Assembly: GCA_019635795.1 (NCBI GenBank)
Contig: JAHBYV010000002.1
Location: 186,001-250,000 of the forward strand
Direction: 5' to 3'
Origin: Rhizobiaceae bacterium
GTDB taxonomy: Bacteria; Pseudomonadota; Alphaproteobacteria; Rhizobiales; Rhizobiaceae
DNA: 64,000 bases
This document shows, in pieces, positions 9,066-18,883 of the stretch; the stretch's first letter is position 1; every line of letters starts with the position of its first letter. Made by a program: the position numbers and the translations under genes. Below the pieces are notes generated by a model. It saw only the letters and a program-made list of their open reading frames with translations. It had not been told where the DNA came from and searched no databases.

Positions 9066-9424
9066 ATTGTTAGGTCCGATTTGGGGTATCCGCTTGTTGC
9101 GCAGTTATGTGCATAAAGGAAGCTGGCTTGTGCATATTAACAATCCCTGACAGACTGTTAATAAGATGTGACGCATTTGAACTCCAATGCAGAAAAGGTG
9201 TTTATTGTTCAAAGGCTAAGCTACGACAGGCGAGGTATAGATTGAAGCCCGGAAGCGGCCGGCGCGTTAACCGTATGTTTAAACTTTTAAGCATTCACGC
9301 GTTTGGTGGTTTCCTTTCAACACCCGCACATTTACCATAGGCGGTTGTTGCCACACATGCGCCGCAAGCGCAGTGCAACCAGTAGAACGGCGTTTGAAGA
9401 GTATCAGGATAGGGCCCTAGCGAC
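9066..9424. promoter_or_regulatory. Divergent promoter region between hpt and the GPR-like gene
   Basis: 359 bp without a convincing reading frame, and more AT-rich than its surroundings. It must hold the promoters of both the Hpt gene and the giant gene. Three TTAA tetramers cluster at 9267, 9279 and 9287 within GTTAACC and TTTAAAC contexts; these resemble but do not match the CtrA consensus spacing of TTAA-N7-TTAA (here N8 and N4). I see no clear rho-independent terminator and no RNA gene. Confidence 0.4.
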
Positions 9425-12400
9425 ATGGCGAAAAAGACCACTTCGAGCAAATCGCTCGACCGCGACGTCGCCAAGCAACTCGAGCAGGCATTGGATCAGG
9501 ATCTGGCGGAAAACGGGCTTGTCGACCAGCCCGCAATCGAGCCGGATACCAATCGGATTACCACGCTTCAGGAACTGGAAGCGCAGATATCGAAGGCAGC
9601 CGATGAGTTGGCTCGTGCCGGACGAGGCGACCAGGCGCCAATCGCTGCACGCCCCGCAGCCAATGACGAAGATAGTGAGAAGGAAATTGCACCAGCGCGC
9701 GCACCCGAGTTCGCGCCTGCGAATGACGACCGTTTGAGCGAACGGAAATCGTTTCTGCAACAGTATGGGCGCGGTGGGTCTCGCGCGCCTTATGCAATAG
9801 CAGGATTGCTGACTATAATTTGGCTGTTGATCTGCTATGCCGTGGCCATACGCACCCTACCCGCGGAAATTTGGGACGCCACGCGTCTGGAAGAGGTAAT
9901 CCACGACCGTTCAGCCGTGTTTATGGCGGCCCTGACCATTTTGCCCATCATGCTGTTCTGGGCATTCGCGCTCATGGTCAGGCGCGCGCAGGACATGCGT
10001 GTCGCCGCGCAATCCATGACCGAACTCGCATTCCGGCTGGTCGATCCCGAGGCAAGCGCGCATGGCCGCATACAGACCGTTGGCGGCGCGGTACGCCGCG
10101 AAGTGGCAGCGCTCAATGAAGGTATCGAGCGGACGTTGTCTCGCGCTGTCGAACTTGAGACTCTCGTTCAAACTGAAGTTAATCAGCTTGAACGCTCTTA
10201 TGTAGACAATGAAGCGCGTATTCGCAGGCTTGTTGATGGCCTCGGCAGCGAGAGGGAAGCCGTCGTCAGCCACGCTGAGCGCGTGCGTGCCTCAATTGCC
10301 GGTGCCCATGAAACTCTGCGCGAAGAACTGAGCGCGGCAAGCGACTTGATCCGCCAGAATATATTGAGTGCTACAGAAAACCTGTCTGCGACAATTCGTG
10401 ATTCCGGCGACGAGATGATCCGGCGATTCAATGATAACGGAGCGCAGGTATTCGGCCAGATCGACGATCGTTTTGGCGCGCTTTCGGACAAGATTACAGA
10501 GTCTGGTCAAACAATCGGGTCCATGCTTGACACCCGCATCGCAAGCCTCACCCAGGGAACCGTTGACGCAGCACAGTCGCTGTCCCGCGTTCTTGATGAG
10601 CGCGCGACCAGCATGATTTCCCTGCTCGGTTCGGCGACAGAGACATTGAATGAAGAGTTCACCAAGCGCCTCGGCGATATAGAAAACACGTTGTTCGAGC
10701 GTGGACAGACGTTGATTGGCGAATTTCAGTCGCGGGCGGATGCGCTTGATTTGGGAACGGAGCGCCTCAACGCTGCGCTGGAAGCGCGCGCCCGCCAGAT
10801 CAATGACACCCTTGTTGAGCGAACCCGCGAAATCGCTGGCAGCTTCGCAAATGGCAACGAAGACCTTGAGCGTCTGATTGAAGAAAACCAGAAGCGCATC
10901 GATGCGGAAATGGCTGCAATGGTTCAGCACGCATCGGCCGCACTTGAGCAACATGCGGAAAGCTTCATCGAAAGACTGGAAGCTGGAAGAAGCCGTCTTT
11001 CAATTGCTCTCGACCACGATCTTGAGCAGCTATCGCAAGCCCGGGCTGAGGTGGACGCCGCAGCAACGGACGAAATGCGCATGCTGTCAGAAAGCCGCGC
11101 GCGCATGATCGAAGACCTGCATTCTGAACTGGGAGAGTTCGAACGCGGCCGCACGACATTCGTGGATGAAGTTGCAAGTCAGGTTGCGCGCATGGAAGAA
11201 AGCCGCAACGCGACAAGCGCCACCCTTGCGGCCGATTTGCAGAAGGTCGAAGAGTCGCGCCGTTTGATCGACATTTCTCTTGGCGAGCACGCCCGCCAGT
11301 TGAGCGACGGACGCGAAGCGCTTTCGCAAGCGCTGATGGATGACCTCGCCCAGTTGAACGAGGCGCGCAATGCTATTGACGAGGCCGTGCACAGCCATGT
11401 CGCCAAGCTTGGTGAGGGCCGCGATCTCCTCAAGCGCGCGCTTGATTCAGATTTGGCCAGGGTTTCCGAGAGCCGCCAGGAAGTGGACCAGACATTTGCT
11501 GCCTTGATGGCCTCTCAGGCGCAACACTTCGAAGAGGGTCGCAGGAACCTGACCGAAGCGTTGCAGGACGATCTGGACAAGCTCGCGCTCAGCCGTGCAA
11601 GTATTGACGGCTTGGTCGCGCGGCAGGTGGAGAAGCTGGCCGAAGGCCGCGATATTCTGCGCCGTGCACTTGAATCGGACCTTTCAAAAGTTGCCGAAAG
11701 CCGCAGTGAGCTCGACGCGATGATCGGGCAGATTGCAACTGCTCATGGCGAGCGCCTCGAAGAAGGTCGGCGCGCGCTTGCGCTGGCGTTGCAAGAGGAT
11801 CTGGATAAGCTGGCGGCCGCACGAACCGATATTGACGGGCTGGTGGCTGCACAAGTCGGCCACTTGTCCGAGGGACGCGATATTCTCAAGCGTGCGCTGC
11901 AATCAGATCTTGAGCAAATTGCGCAAGAAAGAGATCAGCTGAACGAAGCTGTTCAGACCCACCTCGCCTCACTGTCCAGACACCGCGATGAGCTGGCAAA
12001 TGCGTTGCAGGAAGACCTGAATCGACTCTCAGAAGGCGGCAAGGATTTGGGCGAGGTGCTTCGTTCCGCGATCGCAAGCCAGGCAGAGGGCTTGGAACAT
12101 GGTCGACGAGTGCTATCGGAAGCACTCAATGAAGATTTGAACCGTCTTGGCGAAAATCGCGCTGCACTCGACGGCATGGTCGCAAATCAGGTCGAGAAGC
12201 TGGCCGAAGGCCGCAGCATTCTGCGCCGCGCACTTGAAGCCGACCTGCAAAAGATAAACGAAAATCATGCAGAGTTGGGTCAGCAGGTTTCTTCGATTGT
12301 TGCAGATCTGGGACGGACATTCGAAGCCGGTCACAAGGTTATTACCCAGACCGTCAATCAGGATGTGGCAAAACTCGCCGAAAGTCGCGCCGAACTTGAT

Positions 12401-15400
12401 TACCAGCTGAACGGGATGATGGCCGATTTGAGCCGCCGGTTCGAAGAAGGGCGCGAAGCAATCGCCCGCACCGTAGCAGACGATCTGGAACGGTTGGCCG
12501 ACAGCCGAGCTGCTATTGATACGATGATCGCCGGACAAGTTGAAAAGTTGGCGGAAGGCCGCGACCTGCTCAGCCGCGCACTCGAAGCTGACCTGGAAAA
12601 GCTCAACCAATCCCGCGCTGGCATGGATTCATCTCTTGCCCGCATGCTTTCGGAACTTAACCGTGGCTTCGAAGACGGTCGCCAGATGCTATCTGAGGCG
12701 ATTGAGACGGATCTCGCAAAGCTTGCGGAAAGCCGTGCTGATGTTGATGTATTGATCGGCGGGCAAGTTGAGAAACTGTCCGAAGGCAGGGCATTGCTGA
12801 AGCGCGCGCTTGAGGCTGATCTGGAAGAATTCGACAAGCGTCGCATAGATCTGGACGACTCGCTTAAGCTGGTTACCGAGCGTCAGAAGCAGGCATATGA
12901 CGAAAGCCGCAGTGCTCTTTCGGATGCATTGCAGGGCGATCTGGAAAAACTCGCCGAAACCCGCCGCAGCATTGACGGTCTGGTATCTTCACAGGTCGAG
13001 AAGCTTGCGCATGGTAGAAACATTCTGGTCAAGGCGCTTGAAGGCGACCTTGCCAAGCTGGCACAAAGCCGCAAGGAACTGGACGAGACATTCGGTGAGG
13101 TTGTTTCTCACCTCAACACCAGCTTCGGCGATGGACGTGAGTCCTTGGCTGCAATCGTTCAGGAAGAACTCGGTAAGCTCGCTGAAACACGCGCTCAAAT
13201 TGACGAAATGGTTGCCGGACAGGTCGGAAAGTTGGCTGAAGGCCGCAACCTTCTTGTGCGCGCGCTCGAAACCGATCTCAAGCGCCTGACCGAGGCAAAG
13301 ACCGAGTTTGACGGCGGGGTCATCAACCTTATCAAATCTTATGGCGATAATTTCGCCGAAGGCCGTGCGACGCTTTCAAAAGCCCTTGAAGAAGATTTGT
13401 CCAAGCTTGCTGAAAGTCGAGCAAGCATCGACGGGCTTGTGGCAGGTCAGGTCGAAAAATTGGCTGAAGGCCGCAATATCCTCGTGCGCGCGCTCGAAGC
13501 GGACCTTGCACGGATCGCAGATAGCCGTTCTGAACTTGAAAGCCTGATGCAACGGGTGGCGCGCGAGCAGGAAGAAGGACTTGCCAGGGGACGAGTCTCG
13601 CTTTCGCAAGCCCTGCAGGATGACCTGCTCAAGCTCGCAGAGTCCCGCGCGGAGATAGACGGTCTGGTTGCAGGCCAGGTTGAGAAATTGTCCGAAGGCC
13701 GCAACATTCTCAAGCGGGCATTGGAAGCTGACCTTGTGAAGCTTGGCGAAAGCCGGGTGGAGCTTGACGCTGCGCTTGTTCAAATGCTGGAGGCTCACAA
13801 CTCCATATTTGAAGAACGTCGACATCAGCTCAGCCATGCCCTTGAAAGCGATCTGCGCAAGCTTGACGAAAGTCGGGCCAGCATCGATTCGCTGGTTTCC
13901 GGTCAGGTCGAAAAATTGGCGGAAGGTCGTAATATTCTGAGGCGCGCGCTGGAGGCTGATCTTGCCTCTGTGGACAATGCACGCGCCAATCTGCAGGCTG
14001 CACTCTCCCGCCATATTGAAGAGATTGGTTCCGGTCGCAGCGGTCTTTCGGCCGCTCTGGAAGCTGACCTTGAACGACTGGATGAGGCGCGCACACTGCT
14101 CGACGCTCAGGCAGCCGAACACGTCAAGCTTTTCGAGGATCGTCGCGCCGAAATTTCTGGTGCGCTTGCCAGTGATGTAGCCAAGATCGACGAGTCGTTC
14201 CAACGTCATATCGAGTCGATTGGAGAACGGACGCACGCAGTCGAAACCGCGCTTGCCACCGGCGTGGAAAATGTACGCATCGTACTCGAACGCAGCGCGG
14301 TCAACGCAGCCGGTGAACTGCGTGACAAGGTGCTTGAACTCACTGCAGCACTTACCAATGAAGCTGGAAAAGTCTTCACCGATGCTGACCGCCAGATTGC
14401 GGTAAGAGCAGAAGAGACCGCGGATTCACTTGCGCGTCGCACTGCAGAAATTGCTCGCACATTCGATGATGCGGATCGGAAACTTTCTGATCGTGCATTG
14501 GATACCATTGAGACCCTGACCGCCCGCGCAGAGGAAGCTGCCGATTCGCTCAGCAGTCGCGCTCAAAGTATTGGTCAGGTGTTCGAGCAGGCAGACAACA
14601 CAATTGCTGTACGTGCTGATGAAACGCACCGTATGGCTCATGAGCGCATGTCAGAGATTGAGCGCCTGTTTGACGAAGGTGACCGCAAACTCGCCGCACG
14701 GGCCATTGAAAACGCAAGCGCGCTTGCGCAGCGGGCCGTTGAGATCGTCCAGATGTTCGAAAGTGCAGACGGCAAGATTTCGTCGCGTGTTGCTGCTTCA
14801 GCCGACGCACTTGCAGCCCGCGCCGATGAGCTGAAAGCGATGTTTGATCGGGCTGATGCGCAACTTGCCAGCAATATCTCTGCTGGCGCAGACCAGCTTG
14901 CATCGCGTGCAACTGGCGTGGCGAACGTCTTCTTCGAGACAGAGCAGCGGATCATTGCGCGCACACATCAGACATCGGCAGAGCTCAGCCAGAAGACTGA
15001 AGACATTGCCAAGGTTCTTGAACAGGCCGAAAATCGGATCATCGCGCGCACCAGCGAAACTGCTGCTGAACTTGGCACAAAAGCTGGTGAAGTTGCTCGC
15101 ATTTTCGACGATGCGGATCGCCGGATTGCAGACCGAGCAGATGCTCTGACCGCAGCGCTGGATCAGCGTTCGGCGCGCTTTGGTGAGTTGTTTGACCAAA
15201 CCGATGAACGACTCGCACAACGTACAAACCTCACCGCGCAAGAGCTTGAGCGCCAGACGCAGGCAATCGGCGATGCGTTGGCTACAGCAGAAGAAAGGCT
15301 CGAGCAGACTTCGGGCAAGGCTGTAATCCGAATTTCGGAAGACGTGGCGCAAGCAGAGGCCCGCCTGGCGCAAGCCGCGAGCGATGTTCGCGCCATCATC

Positions 15401-17077
15401 GAGCGCGAGTTCTCAGAAAGCGAAGCCAAACTGGATCAGCGCGCAAACGTTATTGCGGATACCTTCTCAGCAGTTGGAAAGCATATCACTGAATCCACCA
15501 ACGAAGCGGCAAAGGCAATCGGCGAAAATACACATGAGCTGAACGAGTTGCTTGAGGCTCGTACCGGCGACATGATCCGTATCCTCGACGAAACGGCACG
15601 TCCGTTGGCCGAGCGGTTCACTGCAGGCGGAACAGAACTTGAGCGCAGCATTGAACTGGCCGCTGAAAAGGCCACGCAACGACTGCGTTCCGAGAATGCT
15701 GAATTCGTGGAGACGCTTGAACAGCAGGCAGAAAGAGCGCGGGCTTCGGCGGCCGAGGCACGCCAGCAGATTGCACAATCGGTCGATCAGGCCGTGGTCA
15801 AGGTCACCGACACGAACCGCCAGCTATCTGAACTTGCGGGACTTGCTGAACAAAGCCTCGACACCGTTGACCGTCGGTTGACGGAAACCACGCAGGCTTT
15901 TGCTGCTTCCACCGAACGTGCGGCCCAGACTTTCGCAAGCTCGGCGCGGTTGCTGGATTCAAACACAACCCGCCTTACAACGATGACTTCCGAAACGCTG
16001 AAGGCGGTTGCAGGTATCGCCAGCCGGTTCGAGGAACACAGCCGCCTGCTATCCTCTGCGAGCGATTTGTTGGGCTCAGCGCAGACGAACCTCGTTACAA
16101 CGCTCGGAGACCGCCAACATGCCATCGAAGACCTGGCCGTTGGTCTGGTTAAGAAATCCGAGGATATCGAAAGGATCATGAAGTCCTTCGAGAACCTCGT
16201 GATGGATTCGTTTGGCAGTGCGGAAGCCCGCGCGCAGGAATCCACTGAATCCATCAGAAAGTCACTTGCCGAAGTGATTGACAGTGCGACCCAGCGCTTT
16301 GCCGACGCAACCGTTGATCTTCGAAAGACGGCCGAGACAATCCGTCATGAGCTGGACGACACTCGTAATGCCCTTAAGAAGGGCATTGTCGATATGCCGG
16401 TTGAGGCGCGTGAATCTACAAGCGCAATTCGCCGTGCTGTCACCGAGCAGATCAATGCACTGAAGGAGCTTTCGGCTATTGTCGTACAATCGGGCCGTAG
16501 CATCGACGTATCAGACCCGGAACGCGCGGCATATCGCAGACCGGCTTCGAATGCTGAAACGCGACTGGCTGAACGTTTCCCTGCCCCGCCAGCGGCACCG
16601 GAAGACGTAAAGCTTCCACTTCGCGGCACGATTACCGATGCTCCACTTGCAAGGCCAAAAGCTCCAGCCGCACCGGTTGAAGAGGTAATCACTGCGCCGC
16701 GCGCCGAGACTGTCGCGCCTGCGGCAGGTTCTCGACTGGACAATGCGCTGGGCTCCCTCGCCAAGGACATTGCCAAGTCCATTGATACGGACACACTGAG
16801 CGAGATTTGGGAGCGTCGCGACAACGGGTTGGCTCTGGATATTTCGCGGAGACTCTACACCCTTCGCGGTCAGCAAATTTTCGACGAGGTGGCCGATCGG
16901 TATCGCCGGGACCAATCTTTCAGCGCCGCGGTTGATCGCTATTGCGATGATTTCGAGCGCCTGCTTGCGCGCGTCAGCAGCACTGAGGGCGGGAAGATGA
17001 AGGTCCGCAATTATGAGATGTCGGATACCGGCAAAGCCTACATCATGCTTGCCCATGCATCCGGACGACTTGCTTGA
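9425..17077 (+). CDS. Giant membrane-anchored coiled-coil growth pole ring-like protein (GPR/RgsE type)
   Basis: 2550 residues, the largest gene in the window. Residues 1-118 are polar; two hydrophobic helices follow (about 122-142, APYAIAGLLTIIWLL; about 165-185, VFMAALTILPIMLFWAFAL) with a short loop, so both the head and the long tail should face the cytoplasm. Residues about 200-2340 are almost entirely heptad-like helix, including a 76-residue repeat array (nt 11396-14131) and a 29-residue array (nt 14386-15330). A Pro/Ala-rich linker leads to a conserved globular end (TLSEIWERRDNGLALDISRR to DTGKAYIMLAHASGRLA). This architecture, often annotated as apolipoprotein A1/A4/E-like, matches the Agrobacterium growth pole ring protein GPR and Sinorhizobium RgsE, which organise polar growth. 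The assignment is by architecture and order-level context. Confidence 0.85.
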   Translation: MAKKTTSSKSLDRDVAKQLEQALDQDLAENGLVDQPAIEPDTNRITTLQELEAQISKAADELARAGRGDQAPIAARPAANDEDSEKEIAPARAPEFAPANDDRLSERKSFLQQYGRGGSRAPYAIAGLLTIIWLLICYAVAIRTLPAEIWDATRLEEVIHDRSAVFMAALTILPIMLFWAFALMVRRAQDMRVAAQSMTELAFRLVDPEASAHGRIQTVGGAVRREVAALNEGIERTLSRAVELETLVQTEVNQLERSYVDNEARIRRLVDGLGSEREAVVSHAERVRASIAGAHETLREELSAASDLIRQNILSATENLSATIRDSGDEMIRRFNDNGAQVFGQIDDRFGALSDKITESGQTIGSMLDTRIASLTQGTVDAAQSLSRVLDERATSMISLLGSATETLNEEFTKRLGDIENTLFERGQTLIGEFQSRADALDLGTERLNAALEARARQINDTLVERTREIAGSFANGNEDLERLIEENQKRIDAEMAAMVQHASAALEQHAESFIERLEAGRSRLSIALDHDLEQLSQARAEVDAAATDEMRMLSESRARMIEDLHSELGEFERGRTTFVDEVASQVARMEESRNATSATLAADLQKVEESRRLIDISLGEHARQLSDGREALSQALMDDLAQLNEARNAIDEAVHSHVAKLGEGRDLLKRALDSDLARVSESRQEVDQTFAALMASQAQHFEEGRRNLTEALQDDLDKLALSRASIDGLVARQVEKLAEGRDILRRALESDLSKVAESRSELDAMIGQIATAHGERLEEGRRALALALQEDLDKLAAARTDIDGLVAAQVGHLSEGRDILKRALQSDLEQIAQERDQLNEAVQTHLASLSRHRDELANALQEDLNRLSEGGKDLGEVLRSAIASQAEGLEHGRRVLSEALNEDLNRLGENRAALDGMVANQVEKLAEGRSILRRALEADLQKINENHAELGQQVSSIVADLGRTFEAGHKVITQTVNQDVAKLAESRAELDYQLNGMMADLSRRFEEGREAIARTVADDLERLADSRAAIDTMIAGQVEKLAEGRDLLSRALEADLEKLNQSRAGMDSSLARMLSELNRGFEDGRQMLSEAIETDLAKLAESRADVDVLIGGQVEKLSEGRALLKRALEADLEEFDKRRIDLDDSLKLVTERQKQAYDESRSALSDALQGDLEKLAETRRSIDGLVSSQVEKLAHGRNILVKALEGDLAKLAQSRKELDETFGEVVSHLNTSFGDGRESLAAIVQEELGKLAETRAQIDEMVAGQVGKLAEGRNLLVRALETDLKRLTEAKTEFDGGVINLIKSYGDNFAEGRATLSKALEEDLSKLAESRASIDGLVAGQVEKLAEGRNILVRALEADLARIADSRSELESLMQRVAREQEEGLARGRVSLSQALQDDLLKLAESRAEIDGLVAGQVEKLSEGRNILKRALEADLVKLGESRVELDAALVQMLEAHNSIFEERRHQLSHALESDLRKLDESRASIDSLVSGQVEKLAEGRNILRRALEADLASVDNARANLQAALSRHIEEIGSGRSGLSAALEADLERLDEARTLLDAQAAEHVKLFEDRRAEISGALASDVAKIDESFQRHIESIGERTHAVETALATGVENVRIVLERSAVNAAGELRDKVLELTAALTNEAGKVFTDADRQIAVRAEETADSLARRTAEIARTFDDADRKLSDRALDTIETLTARAEEAADSLSSRAQSIGQVFEQADNTIAVRADETHRMAHERMSEIERLFDEGDRKLAARAIENASALAQRAVEIVQMFESADGKISSRVAASADALAARADELKAMFDRADAQLASNISAGADQLASRATGVANVFFETEQRIIARTHQTSAELSQKTEDIAKVLEQAENRIIARTSETAAELGTKAGEVARIFDDADRRIADRADALTAALDQRSARFGELFDQTDERLAQRTNLTAQELERQTQAIGDALATAEERLEQTSGKAVIRISEDVAQAEARLAQAASDVRAIIEREFSESEAKLDQRANVIADTFSAVGKHITESTNEAAKAIGENTHELNELLEARTGDMIRILDETARPLAERFTAGGTELERSIELAAEKATQRLRSENAEFVETLEQQAERARASAAEARQQIAQSVDQAVVKVTDTNRQLSELAGLAEQSLDTVDRRLTETTQAFAASTERAAQTFASSARLLDSNTTRLTTMTSETLKAVAGIASRFEEHSRLLSSASDLLGSAQTNLVTTLGDRQHAIEDLAVGLVKKSEDIERIMKSFENLVMDSFGSAEARAQESTESIRKSLAEVIDSATQRFADATVDLRKTAETIRHELDDTRNALKKGIVDMPVEARESTSAIRRAVTEQINALKELSAIVVQSGRSIDVSDPERAAYRRPASNAETRLAERFPAPPAAPEDVKLPLRGTITDAPLARPKAPAAPVEEVITAPRAETVAPAAGSRLDNALGSLAKDIAKSIDTDTLSEIWERRDNGLALDISRRLYTLRGQQIFDEVADRYRRDQSFSAAVDRYCDDFERLLARVSSTEGGKMKVRNYEMSDTGKAYIMLAHASGRLA
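11396..14131 (+). repeat. 76-residue (228-bp) tandem repeats inside the GPR-like gene
   Basis: Repeat heads reading QVEKLAEGRxILxRALEADL recur in frame. Codon positions of the leading residue are 11396, 11624, 11852, 12080, 12188, 12536, 12764, 12992, 13220, 13448, 13676 and 13904. Nine of the eleven intervals are exactly 228 bp; the other two (108 and 348 bp) are explained by half-units, because each 76-residue unit is itself two EGR-containing halves of 40 and 36 residues. Seven consecutive heads from 12536 to 13904 keep perfect phase with no insertion or deletion. DNA identity is patchy, so the array is old or is kept in phase by selection for coiled-coil geometry. Confidence 0.9.
14386..15330 (+). 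repeat. 29-residue repeats inside the GPR-like gene
   Basis: Following the 76-residue array, the protein shows a shorter period of 29 residues with the pattern DADRxIxxRAxExAxxLxxRAxEIxxxF. Successive units start DADRQIAVRA, DADRKLSDRA, QADNTIAVRA, EGDRKLAARA, SADGKISSRV, RADAQLASNI and so on; most spacings that I counted are exactly 29, with one longer unit of about 41. A 29-residue period is not a multiple of seven, so the stripe of hydrophobic residues should rotate along the helix differently from the first array. Confidence 0.75.
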
Positions 17078-17085
17078 GACAAAGC

Positions 17086-17113
17086 AAAAAGCCCGCCAAT
17101 AGCGGGCTTTTTC
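17086..17113. terminator. Bidirectional rho-independent terminator
   Basis: A perfect inverted repeat AAAAGCCCGC / GCGGGCTTTT with a short CAATA loop lies 10 bp after the giant gene's stop. It is flanked by A and T runs on both sides, so it can end transcription of the giant gene (plus) and of the lipoprotein gene that finishes at 17130 (minus). Confidence 0.9.
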
Positions 17114-17129
17114 ATTTAATGTCGAACAA

Positions 17130-17729
17130 TCAGATTATTGATGCCGTCCAGTCAACAATTTCAATTGCGGCTCTACCGAATGCGGCATTCAACCCACGCA
17201 CATAGGCGCCGTTGTCCGCGCCACTGATCGGCGCTTCGGTCTCAAATACTTTCGCAGCCCGCACTGCGCCGTTGCGGTCGTTCAGTATCCGCACAAACAG
17301 TGTTACATGTGCACGGGACTGGCCGCCCAAACGCACTTCGAATGTGCGGATCTCCGACACGATCTGATAATCAATCGCGAGACCCTCTCCGGGCTTGCCC
17401 ACTCCTGCAAAACGCCCGGATTTCTGGAATGTTTCGGCCAAACGCGCCTGCACAACTTTCGGCAGCCTGTCAGCCCACTGCGCTCCGCCAAGATATTCGA
17501 TTGAGCCGGGTTGCGGGTTGACAACAATGTTCTGGCTATCAAGTGCCTTCAAGGCTGATGGTTCGGTGACCAATATCTGAATCCCACGGCGGGGCTTCTG
17601 ACTTTCGGCCGCGGGAGCAGATAATTCAAATGTATCCAGAGGCTTCGGCTTGCTGCCCAGCAACGCGCAGCCAGAAACAGAGAGGGATAGCGCGACTATT
17701 GTCGCGCATGACCGAAAAGCGTTTTTCAT
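17130..17729 (-). CDS. ABC-type transport auxiliary lipoprotein (MCE/Mla-associated)
   Basis: 199 residues with a lipoprotein signal peptide (MKNAFRSCATIVALSLSVSGC, lipobox SVSGC at Cys21). The mature part carries the ABC-transporter auxiliary fold seen in PqiC-like lipoproteins: ILVTEPSALKALDSQNIVV, then IEYLGGAQWADRLPKVVQARL. Such lipoproteins sit at the inner leaflet of the outer membrane or in the periplasm and pair with MCE proteins in lipid transport. It is the last gene of a minus-strand operon ATPase-MCE-lipoprotein. Confidence 0.88.
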   Translation of the reverse strand: MKNAFRSCATIVALSLSVSGCALLGSKPKPLDTFELSAPAAESQKPRRGIQILVTEPSALKALDSQNIVVNPQPGSIEYLGGAQWADRLPKVVQARLAETFQKSGRFAGVGKPGEGLAIDYQIVSEIRTFEVRLGGQSRAHVTLFVRILNDRNGAVRAAKVFETEAPISGADNGAYVRGLNAAFGRAAIEIVDWTASII

Positions 17730-17791
17730 CCCCTGTTACTCATTCTCCGATTGCACGCCGCCACTGCACAGGCACTTGATCCGGCTCAAAC

Positions 17792-18877
17792 CTATCGGCG
17801 CGCTCTTCCGTCATACCGCCGAACTTCGCCGTCTCCTCCGCCAAGAATACGCTGCGGATTCCGCTCAAGGTCTGTGATGGCTTGCTCAATCCGGTTCACA
17901 GACCGTCTTGCATCATTGATGAGAGCTTCCGCATCACGCAACCCCTGACCCGAAAAACGCGCCAGTCCGTCCGTGATCGTCCCCAACTTTGCATTCAAAG
18001 TATCTGCAACCTGCCTGTAGGCTTTCAATGTGTCATTTATCTGAACCATCACGCCCTGGGCGTCACCAGTGCCAAGCAGAGCATCAACCTTATTCACCAC
18101 GCCATCAAACTTCTTTCCTGTTTCCGTCAGATTTTTCGTGAACACATCGACGTTTGTCACGATCTCTGAAACCTTGTTGCGGTCGATAGCTTTCACTATC
18201 TCGTCCGCCGTTTTCAGGGTGCTGTCCAGTCGCTTCGAAACGCCGGACAAGTCTTCAGCCAGACCAGAAACGCTACTGAGGAATTTATCGACACCTTCCG
18301 AATTGCTAGCAAGCGCGTCGGTGAATTTGCGCGCGTTCTCGGCAGTTTTCTGCAATTCGGGCCGCACATCAGTTGCGAAGCCTTCGAGTTCCACCAAAAC
18401 CTTGTCAGTACGGGTCAGAATTTCCTGAGCCGTTTGCAGCAGGTTCGTAACAGCCGACGGACTGGCCATCACTTCCGGAACCAGATTTTGCTCTTCTGCT
18501 TGTGTGAAGAGGTTCGGCTCGTGCAGATTGCCGCCCTTCATTTCGATATTTGCCTGGCCTGTCAGGCCAGCAAGGCCAATGATCGCCTGTGTTGAACGCG
18601 TCACAGGTGTGCGGCGATCGACCATTGCGTCTGCAATTGCAGCCGAGGGATTCGACCGGTCGATATATACACTTTGGACTTCTCCAACGCGCACACCATT
18701 GAAAAGGACTACGCTTCCTCGCCCCAAGCCGGACGCGGATCCAGGGATGCGAAAACGCAGCAATGTCAGCTCACCCTTGTCGCTTACGGCGGCGGTCCAG
18801 TACACGAACAGAAACGCGCCCAGAACGGCCAGAACGGTGAACAGTCCAACGATGACGTAATTGGCTCTTGTTTCCAT
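17792..18877 (-). CDS. MlaD/MCE family lipid-transport protein
   Basis: 361 residues. One N-terminal membrane anchor (NYVIVGLFTVLAVLGAFLFVYW) is followed by a single MCE domain (about residues 40-118: FRIPGSASGLGRGSVVLFNG, VRVGEVQSVYID) and a long helical C-terminus with repeated VDKFLSSVSGLAEDLSGVSK-like segments. MCE proteins form periplasmic hexamers that carry phospholipids between membranes. The gene ends 62 bp before the lipoprotein gene and starts 6 bp after the ATPase gene. The long C-terminal helix suggests a tube-like extension as in other MCE proteins. Confidence 0.92.
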   Translation of the reverse strand: METRANYVIVGLFTVLAVLGAFLFVYWTAAVSDKGELTLLRFRIPGSASGLGRGSVVLFNGVRVGEVQSVYIDRSNPSAAIADAMVDRRTPVTRSTQAIIGLAGLTGQANIEMKGGNLHEPNLFTQAEEQNLVPEVMASPSAVTNLLQTAQEILTRTDKVLVELEGFATDVRPELQKTAENARKFTDALASNSEGVDKFLSSVSGLAEDLSGVSKRLDSTLKTADEIVKAIDRNKVSEIVTNVDVFTKNLTETGKKFDGVVNKVDALLGTGDAQGVMVQINDTLKAYRQVADTLNAKLGTITDGLARFSGQGLRDAEALINDARRSVNRIEQAITDLERNPQRILGGGDGEVRRYDGRARR

Positions 18878-18883
18878 CGGCCT

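Noticed and set aside
11396-14131. Regular direct repeats as a CRISPR or satellite array
   Set aside because: The repeats are in-frame coding units with continuous translation; there are no spacers of constant size or identical short repeats.
13376-14236. 286-residue minus-strand frame inside the giant gene
   Set aside because: A by-product of the repetitive codon pattern of the plus-strand coiled coil; no recognisable protein features.
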